Positions 56,784-64,000 of a stretch of 64,000 nucleotides of DNA are shown here, in pieces (position 1 is the first letter of the stretch; the number at the start of each line of letters is the position of its first letter). The DNA is taken from NCBI GenBank assembly GCA_003427395.1, contig BFEA01000204.1:829692-893691 (forward strand), in the 5' to 3' direction. The stretch comes from Chara braunii. Lineage: Eukaryota > Streptophyta > Charophyceae > Charales > Characeae. The translations under genes were made by a program, and so were the position numbers. The notes under the pieces are model-generated. The model was not told where the DNA came from, made no database searches, and saw nothing but the letters and a program-made list of their open reading frames with translations.

Positions 56784-58006
56784 TGGTTTCGACGCCGTCC
56801 AATTGCAAAATAAATGAATGAATTTGAGAGCAGAGAGAGGGAAAAAAGAAGAAGAAGAAGCAAAGACCAATGATAATTCCCTACTTCTCGCCAACCACTC
56901 TCCTCCTCCTTTTCTCCTTCCCTCTTTATTCACAATAAATAATCATAATAATGTTGAATGGCTAAATTATAATCAATGTCTGAATCCCTCTTCACGTACA
57001 ACATGAGGTCCACCATAGCCATGGCCACCCTTCTCCTTCCTCTTCCGAAGGATGAGGCTATGGCGGACTGCTAGGGCCTTGCCGCGATGTGCAAAAGACA
57101 ACTCAAAGTTGCTATGGCTGCTCTGGCTCAGGCCGCCATGCCTGACTCTGCCTCAAAGCTTTTTGACGCAACTCTACCCCAACGGGGGCCTTCCAGATGC
57201 AGCACCCACCAAGGTGATGAAGATGGTATCCACCATAGCCAGGTAAGTACCTCTGGTGCTCTCTCCTTTGTAGCCCTCGCCTTCCTCCTCCTCCGACCCG
57301 AGATCCACTACCATAGCCACGGTGGAGGGAGTTGGGCGCTCCTTCCCTCAGGACGCTGCTAACTCCAACGCTGCTCTAGCCAACGCTCCAACCAGTGTGT
57401 CGCCAAACTTGCACACCGTAAATGAGGAGGAACTCTTTGCTCCTCCAGCAGATATACCGGTCTGCTTACCTCTTGGGCGGTGACTTCAAGGTCGTGCGGC
57501 CTCCAAGCAACTGGTACCTCCTCACTTTCGGAGGGAAACATTGTTCCAGACTATGTTATTGCCCGACTTGTACCCACCTAGACCTAGCCTACAACTACTG
57601 TCCTCTAAAATTGCCAATTTTGTCTTCTTCTGCTCGGCATCGAGTACCCGACACATCTACCTCTACTTCATGTGGCACCGACCTACCTGCTGAGTGTTTT
57701 TCCGCTGCTCTAAGTGTCGCAGGCCTCTTTCCCCACCACTTGAGTGTTTTCCTCCCTGCAACCCTCAATGTCACGGTCACAGGTAAGTATCGGCCCTTCG
57801 GGCCTCCCTCACGGACGAGTACTGTTGCGGGTCACGCAAACACTCAAACCGATAAGCACTCAAATAGGCACGCAGACCAGCAACCACGCACACACACAGA
57901 GTTAGAAAACTCAACAACAAGCGGAAAACTCAGCAAGGCATACATTCCATTGGCAAAACTCATGAATCAGTTGTGCGTCTTAGTCCGTGTTTGGCAGGTC
58001 CTTACA
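56784..58006 (-). mobile_element. Gypsy-2 3' LTR (L-b)
   Basis: On the minus strand it begins TGTAAGGACC directly after the polypurine tract and ends ...CGTCGAAACCA, giving TG...CA termini and about 1,223 bp. It shares its body with L-a (28.1-29.1 kb) and its far end with L-c (63.4 kb). It contains AGGTAAGT donors on the plus strand at 57,241 and 57,781. Confidence 0.7.
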
Positions 58007-58022
58007 CTGCCCCCCCCTCAAG
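58007..58022 (-). promoter_or_regulatory. Polypurine tract of Gypsy-2
   Basis: Minus strand ttgaggggggggcag immediately before the LTR start TGTAAGG, the expected plus-strand DNA priming site. Confidence 0.7.
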
Positions 58023-58047
58023 AGCGAGGTCCCTTCGAGCCAGTAAC

Positions 58048-59000
58048 TCATTTTGAGTCCCTGACAAATGGATCGTAAGCGAACATAGAGAAGAGATTCC
58101 ATGAGTACTCAGTGGCAGTGAGTTTTGCTGAGAATTTTGGAACAACATGGAAAGCTATGTGTCGTTCGTAGGCTTTCACACCTCGAGGTGCGCTGTGCAA
58201 CAGTTCCTTCTTAGAGATCCGGTAGAGATCATCAAACGGGTGGTACATGAAATGAACCTGATACTGTCTGTTACGTCCTTCCCCAGTGTGATTTTTAATT
58301 CTATCTCGTGACCGCCTTTGATTGCATGAAGGGTCATGTTCTCACGATATTGGAAGGATTTAGCATCGCGGTATGGAAACAACTCAGATGCGTAAAAGAC
58401 TGGGTACGTGCGCAAATGAGGAGGCACGACAATCTTGTATGAAGGACCAAACTTATCCTCCCCAGTCACATCCAAAACTTCCCACGGACCATAATAGAAA
58501 GGGAGAAGTTTGTGTGGCATATTGTTCTCTTATGAAAATTCATACATCTTGACCCAAACATAACTTCCCACTTTGATACTCGATGGCGTGCACTTCTTAT
58601 TTGCATGATGGATCATGGTGTGTTGTCGCTTGGTCATTGCTCCAATGGCAACCTTGAGCAAGCGATCATACTTAGCGTTGAAACACAGGCCTGCTAGGTG
58701 TCAAACCAACCGGCTGTTTAGGAAATATGTAGGAGAGCGGATTGCGGATCTTCCAACCGTAATGTAGCCTATTTGGCATCATGTCGATGGAATATTGAAT
58801 GGAGTGGTGGTACAACCCTTTGACCGAGTACAACTCTTCATCTCGCGTGTCCTGATCGGGAATGATTAAGGCACGAAGAAGTTAATATCCTCAGCCAAAC
58901 CGTTGGCTTCGGGATGTTGACCAGATGTCATCTTTCATTGGAGGTCAGGAAGTTGGGACGTGAAGTCCTTTCAATCAACACTTCTGAAGTGTGGGTCATG
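58048..59000 (-). pseudogene. Gypsy-2 integrase remnant and C-terminal module
   Basis: Broken minus-strand frames near 58,990-58,880 read a DHDPHF-like and then a SGQHPEANG-like block, the D...E half of a DD35E core. The frame 58,520-58,176 carries MPHKLLPFYYGPWEVLDVTG and HLRTYPVFYASELFPYRD, parallel to LLPAYRGPWQILDVIG and HTYPVFHASKLLP of Gypsy-1. Several stops and shifts are present. Confidence 0.75.
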
Positions 59001-59074
59001 ATCCCTCACAAGGGTTTCAGGGTCCCGAACTGTACTTCTGGTGAAACTCACGGATCATGAGTTCAATTAGGTCA

Positions 59075-59355
59075 TAAGATGGCAATGGAATCAAATTTAG
59101 GAATTTGGAAAAATGGTCAACAATTGCAAATATTCATTCTTACTTGTTTTTCACATGTTCGTGATCGCAGTAATACACATTTGGAGCTTGCCTCCTTTCT
59201 TTGGGACAAACAAAACAGGTGCACCAATCATCTCATCAATTTGCTTTCGGAGTTCCTCCAACTCACAGGATCCCATACGGTATACAACCCTTTGGAGGAA
59301 CAACTCCTTCGATCAACTCGATCATGTGTTCGATTGATCGCGTGGGGACTCCACG
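59075..59355 (-). pseudogene. Gypsy-2 reverse transcriptase N-terminal remnant
   Basis: In shifting minus-strand frames: [39 protein letters not shown]. This matches the first RT blocks of Gypsy-1 ([19 protein letters not shown]). No catalytic YxDD block or RNase H is found before the integrase, implying a large deletion. Confidence 0.7.
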
Positions 59356-59495
59356 CGGTTCGAACAGAAACTTCCGGAAATCAGTTTAGGCTTTGGGTGT
59401 TTGCTGGGATTTTTGGGGGTGGGGCATCAGAACAAGGATCACCTAAATCAGGTTGCAGATTAATAGTGAAGTAACTGAATCTGAAGTAGAACCAT

Positions 59496-60113
59496 TTAGA
59501 CTAGAAGTAGGTGGAGAAGTACTAGAAGTTGGCACATAGGCAAAGTATAACTTTTACTAGTCGCAAATGTAGAATGTGCATGAGTAGGACAAATAAAGGG
59601 AACATACAATTGTTCTTCCGCCTTGTGCTTGCGCCACTTCTTGCAGAATTGCATTGCATTGATATAAGTCATTTGGGATTCGATTTTCTTGTCTAGTAAC
59701 ATTGTGCATTCAATGCCATTCATTTCCCAAAGGGTCATGCACCACAAAGACATTAGTCTTCCACTCAGTTCATTTGCATTGGGACCATAAGCCCAACCCA
59801 AGGACTGCATCGAAAGGGCACTTGTCAAGTATATAGAAGTTGAGTGCATGTGTGACAGTCTTATCTTTGTCAAAAGTAGTGCGCACACCTTTGACCGCAT
59901 GTCTGGAGGAGACAACTTCTTTGTTGCCACTTGGATCTGACAAGGGGTCCGCAACTCCACTTGCTTTATTCCCAAGCCCACCTTGCGTACCCTGTGTGGG
60001 GACATGAAGTTAGTAGCCGTGCCACAATCAACCAAGACACAGAGGTAGTGGTGGTTAATGAGAAGCTTGAAGAAGATCAACTTCGTTGTCCCTTGAGCAC
60101 GCTGTTGTTTCAT
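59496..60113 (-). pseudogene. Gypsy-2 protease region
   Basis: A 205-codon frame with VLVDCGTATNFMSPHRVRKVGL near its start. The position and following Phe-x-Ser pattern fit a retroviral-type aspartic protease, but the active-site triplet reads D-C-G. From about residue 105 the frame loses similarity to the fold, probably through a frameshift. Confidence 0.65.
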
Positions 60114-60329
60114 CTCAACCCAATGCTTAAGGTGGTAGTGGAAGTTAACCTTATCAGACTCCTCCTAAGGCTCAACATAGAGAACATGACACGCGTCAGC
60201 CTTGGAGTCAACAGATGATGGGGCTTCAAGAGAGGACTGTTGATTCACATCAAGATTAGTCTCCCTTGTTATAGAGAGTGCCGATCTCACCTCTACGCTC
60301 GATTCTGGTTTCCGTGTAGCCTATCACAA

Positions 60330-61717
60330 TCTTGAACTTTGTGATTTGGTTTCAGGCAATGCAGACAAATCCATTTCTTGAGCCTAACCCTCTAATCATT
60401 TTCAGTGATCCGGATGTCAACCCAAGGTTTGGTTGTTGCATCCTTCGGTTTCGCTGGGATTTTGGCTCCCTTGGGAAGTTGAATATAGTTCTTCCCTGAA
60501 TTCCTATTCGGTCCCTTTCCGTTGCCAGTCTTTTTGAAGCAATGCATTTTTCCTCTTCATGGGTTGACGAGGAACAGGTTGTATCAGCGTCCTGTTCTTG
60601 GTCTTCAGCAAGAGTGGGGTCATCTGCATAGGCCTCCTCATTACCCTCCAACAGGTCATGCACAACATAGTGGTTGATGCCTTTGAACCGCATGCTACCA
60701 ATGGGCTTTTTGCTACCTGTTGTGGAAAGGAGGTTTGCTGCCTCGAGACTGACTACATCCTTCATTTGGGGAAACCAATCAGTGTATCCAATGAAGTCCC
60801 TGCCTAGGCGATTAGTAAAGGTAGTGGGGACCGCGCCTTTCACTACATTCAAGCAAGATTGTTCGGTCATTTCTAATCCAGGAGTGACAAACATCTTGCT
60901 AAGATAGGTCTGAAGGTTTTTCATGGAGCTTGACCACTTGTTGTGTTTGATGTTGTCAAGCTGGCTCCTTGCCCGTGCAGTAGCATATGGATTTATGTAT
61001 TGTTTAATTAAGAGTTCTTCAAGGGTGGCAACTGGCTTGGCTTTAAGCCACCGCGTTAGGTCTATCTTTGGAACCCAAACTTGCGTTGATTGGACTTTTA
61101 AGAAGCCCTGCACGACGGACTCGACATTCATCCCCATGATCACGAACTGGGTCTCTGTCCGAGTTCCCAGTATCTCAAAATCAACTCTCATGGAGCTGAT
61201 ACAGAATTCAATGTCTTCCTTGCCGTCGTACTTACACGGTATTTGCACTGCCTTTCGATCTATATAGGAATTGTCGTAGCTGGGACCAGCACCTGCTGGT
61301 TCTGATCGTGGGGCTGCAACCGCTGCAAAATTTCCTACGTTGTCGCTTGCTGCATCAACAATGGAATTTGCACCTACTGCAGGTCCCGAAGGGGTTGCAA
61401 TCACAAAAAAAAAAAAAAAAAAAAAAAGATACAGTAAGAGGGGCAAGACTAGTTTCAATAGCAGCTCCCGGGGGTAGAAGAAGAGGATCAGACACTTGGG
61501 CTTGTCGCAACGCAGCCACCTCTACTGTCAAGTCACGGTACTTGCCTGTCATATCAGTCAGATCCTCCGGAAGTTTCCGCAATTTTGCAAAGACTTTGGA
61601 AAACTGAGTGGTATGATCCTCAAGGTTTTGGATTTGAACCATAGCGGTGAGGATAGGCTGCAATTGTTCCCCACACTGTTCTTTGCTCTGTGAGGGAGCA
61701 ATTTCCAAGATGGACAA
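60330..61717 (-). pseudogene. Gypsy-2 gag with CCHC knuckle
   Basis: A coiled region (61,717-61,440: FSKVFAKLRKLPEDLTDMTG) precedes a poly(T)-coded run near 61,405-61,427 that shifts frame. The main 368-codon frame (61,458-60,352) has IPCKYDGKEDIEFCISSM, FLKVQ, WLKAKPVATLEELL and RSQLDNIKH, typical of the retrotransposon gag capsid. The knuckle CLHCLKPNHKVQDC (C-x2-C-x4-H-x4-C) lies at about 60,330-60,375 in a neighbouring frame, so one shift separates it from the capsid. Gag packages element RNA. Confidence 0.8.
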
Positions 61718-63360
61718 CTAACTTGTGAGCAACAATTTTTTCCTCTCTTCCTCCTTCTGCTGTTCCCTTTGGAAGGCACTATCATAGAGCCCCCGCAGAT
61801 GCGGTTTTTCTGTCTCGCTAACTGCATTCAGTAAGGCCTGCCACTGCACTGAGGGTAGTTGTGGTTGGACCATTACCGTCGACAGATGGGTTGGAGAGAC
61901 GCCAACCAGCAAAGAAATCAATCAGACTCTCAAGGGGTACACTCTCCCTTTCGCTTGGACGAATGCTCCGTTTCCCGTTTCTTGTCCACTGAAGACCGTC
62001 ACTTTCCCACTCTTCCTTTTTTTTTTCTCTCTCTTCCCTTTGGTTGCGAGTCTCCACAGGCATTGAAAACGAACTCAGAGAAAGAAACAAACTGAAAAGC
62101 TTAAAGAAAAAAGAGGTCAAACTCCTACCCGGAGCGACATTACATTTGGACTAGAGAGCAGCCAATAATAAAAAAAAATAAAAATTCAAATGAGAGGTCT
62201 GATCCAGCGACTCAGCCTGATCAGCCCGAATACGAGATCCCCTCGAGTCCAATCCAGTTCCGTGAATGTACACCAAATCAAACAACGAGTGATGACATGC
62301 AACAATGGAGAATTGCGTGGTGTACAAGGTGCGAGTCAAGCCACAGACGTTGCAATAAAAGCATGTGAAACGTCTCAGCCGAGATCCCCTCGGCAACGAG
62401 TGTCCTAATCAAAAGAATAAACTCTGAATCCCAGTCAGAATGAACCACTTTGTAACAGATTTGGGTTAAGGGGCCCTTCTTGCTTGAGCCTGGTCCCACT
62501 GGTCCCTAAGGGTCCTGCATAGGTCGTGATCGAGTCCCAATCAAGTGGAGTGCCACATGGACCTACTTTCTGCCTCTGCCGTACGGAAAAACGAATTTCA
62601 ACTTTCAGAGAGAACCTACAGACTACAGCCATTCAAAGATGAAAAGAAAAAGCATTGTAGAAGGACTCGACATTCAAAGCAAGATACTTCATCTCTCCAT
62701 CTATCAGGTGAGTAAGTAGTTCACACACTCAAACACACAATCAAGACCACAAATGGCGCAGAGGAGTAGGAAAGAAACTCGGAATCACCCAATCAGGACA
62801 ACCTATTCAATACAAGGGCATGCCGTAGGTGCACAACACATACCTGAGTAGCCAGCTTCAGGATGAATAGAACTCATCCCCCTCTCATGTGATCCTCCTG
62901 ACCCGTGTAACACTACCCCTACACTAGTGTCCTATCTCCTAGGAGGGTACGACTCCAACAACCAAGTGCAATGCCAGATCCCCAACCGATGCTGAAGAAC
63001 AACGTAGCAACTTGCAGTCCGTAGATGCAGAATGGCTGCTTTCCCTCAAGCTCGCCTACTTGAGGGAAGCCCTAAAGTCGCCAAGTGTCTTCCTTAAATC
63101 AGATTCCAGGTGCGAGTGCCTCTCATTGTCGCCTCTCTCAAATTGTCGCATGAAGTGTCCACAAAAGTTCTTGCCAACCGAAACTTGCTCTCCAGCAACC
63201 TGGCAGGTCAGATGCCGACCTTGCACGACCCTGCCAGGTGGGGGCAGCTTCCCTAGACCACGCTGCCCCACTTTCCAGTGTCGAACCAACCCTAACCCTA
63301 ATTGGTGCCGTCAACCACTTAGGTTACGGTTAGGGTAGCAAAATCAACTCTCGCTAGCAA
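61718..63360. other. Gypsy-2 leader and unassigned sequence
   Basis: A possible gag N-terminus in other frames lies at 61,921-61,718 (minus). The rest up to the primer-binding site shows no gene. ccctaaccctaattgg near 63,291 is a telomere-like fragment. Confidence 0.4.
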
Positions 63361-63382
63361 GTGGAATCCACTCCGATACCAA
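63361..63382 (-). promoter_or_regulatory. Primer-binding site of Gypsy-2
   Basis: Minus strand TTGGTATCGGAGTGG begins next to the LTR end. TGGTATC is the start of the usual initiator-Met tRNA complement; the following bases differ from the plant consensus. Confidence 0.6.
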
Positions 63383-63605
63383 TGTTATGATCGTGGTCAA
63401 TTTCGAAGTACAAATGCATGAGAAATCACAATGTTGTCCAATTGCAACAGAAATGAATGAACTTGAGAGGAGAGAGAGGGAAAGAAGAAGAAGGCGTAGA
63501 TGTACACCAGCAAAGACCAATGATAATTCCCTTCTTCTTGCCAACCACTCTCCTCCTCCTTTTCTTCTCCCCTCTTTATTGACAATAAATAATAATAACA
63601 AGTGG
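63383..63605 (-). mobile_element. LTR end L-c (Gypsy-2 5' LTR, partial)
   Basis: From tgttatgatc the sequence follows L-a and L-b through ccaattgcaacagaaatgaatg, the GA-rich tract, caaagaccaatgataattccc and ctctttattgacaataaata. Similarity to L-b stops at about 63,605, so the LTR is cut short or diverged beyond recognition. Confidence 0.65.
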
Positions 63606-63953
63606 ACCCGCCCCAGCCACACTACGGCGAAGGACGATGACAAAAACATTTTGCAAAACACCCAAGCCATCAGTTGGACTCCATCTTTGCAATGTACCCC
63701 TACTAGACACTGCCCAACTTTGCAAAATGCCCCAGCAGTTGCCAACTTTTCGTAGGTGCAATTGCAAAAGGCCAAGAGAATTTGCACACCCACCTGACAG
63801 TGGCATAACACAAACATGTCCATTCCATTGTGCCCATATTTTCCAGGGACATTTTGACATATATCTCAACATATGAGGGTATTTCGAAAATTACCCCCCC
63901 CCCAAAAAAAAAAGAGACACTCTCTCTCTCTCCCCCCCCAAAAAAAGAAGACA

Positions 63954-63955
<2 letters not shown>
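63606..63955. other. Unassigned
   Basis: No gene seen. ttttgcaaaacaccc/tttgcaaaatgcccc pieces recur loosely; short C and A runs at 63,894-63,913. Confidence 0.4.

Positions 63956-64000
<45 letters not shown>
63956..64000. repeat. (TG)n microsatellite
   Basis: Uninterrupted TG dinucleotides to the end of the window. Confidence 0.95.

Larger units (their letters stand above)
58007..63382 (-). mobile_element. Gypsy-2: decayed Ty3/gypsy retrotransposon, internal part
   Basis: On the minus strand, from a primer-binding site at 63.38 kb: leader, gag, CCHC knuckle, protease, an RT remnant, integrase and integrase C-terminus, polypurine tract, LTR. The rest of RT and the RNase H are deleted. Gag is well preserved; pol is not. 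Confidence 0.8.

Noticed and set aside
57422-58078. 218-codon plus-strand frame in L-b
   Set aside because: It lies in the LTR on the strand opposite to the element, is not preserved in L-a, and runs across the polypurine tract.

Overview
This window looks like a repeat-dense nuclear segment of a streptophyte (plant or charophyte-type) genome. It contains L1-like LINEs, chromovirus-like Ty3/gypsy elements, long (GAA/TTC)n tracts, plant-type CCCTAAA telomere-like islands and runs of Ns, and no bacterial gene organisation, rRNA or convincing tRNA gene. The retroelement proteins remind me of Chara braunii; that is recognition only and the sequence does not prove it. No complete host gene is visible. 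The best host-gene trace is one AG/GT-flanked 49-codon block at 18,626-18,772.

Layout. 0.1-4.6 kb: LINE-1 (minus strand), its reverse transcriptase ORF split by about 0.9 kb of minisatellite. 4.6-9.9 kb: Gypsy-1 (plus strand), with gag, protease, RT, RNase H, integrase and chromodomain-like tail in order but inactivated. 9.9-12.2 kb: non-coding, with a 241-bp tandem duplication and (AG)n. 12.2-17.7 kb: LINE-3 (minus). 18.3-21.6 kb: candidate exon, nested truncated LINEs and several copies of a shared LINE 3' module. 21.7-28.1 kb: LINE-4 (minus), nearly full length, with ORF1 and ORF2 (endonuclease, RT, C-terminal zinc-knuckle region). 28.1-29.1 kb: an LTR-like block.

29.0-36.0 kb is the most unusual part. 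A gag-protease gene without pol is followed by four related copies of a two-domain protein of about 250-330 residues that I do not recognise (copies D, A, B, C). Copy D and the capsid half of gag lie on the plus strand; everything else is on the minus strand. The two broken genes match up if the 2.4 kb between about 30,787 and 33,178 is inverted. With that inversion undone, the order on the minus strand is C-B-A-D-gag-protease. Copy C is the only uninterrupted one.

36-56.8 kb has no recognisable genes. It holds a 579-bp gap, a 35-55-bp minisatellite, a ~170-bp satellite, two large composite repeats R1 (41.0-44.9 kb) and R2 (51.8-56.5 kb) that share architecture and internal duplications, and a 355-bp foldback element at 47.9 kb. 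56.8-63.6 kb is Gypsy-2 (minus): LTR, polypurine tract, integrase, RT remnant, protease, gag, then a primer-binding site and the start of a second LTR. The window ends in a (TG)n tract.

Most coding sequence here is decayed retroelement. Calls rest on motifs read by eye; boundaries given to a few tens of bases are estimates.
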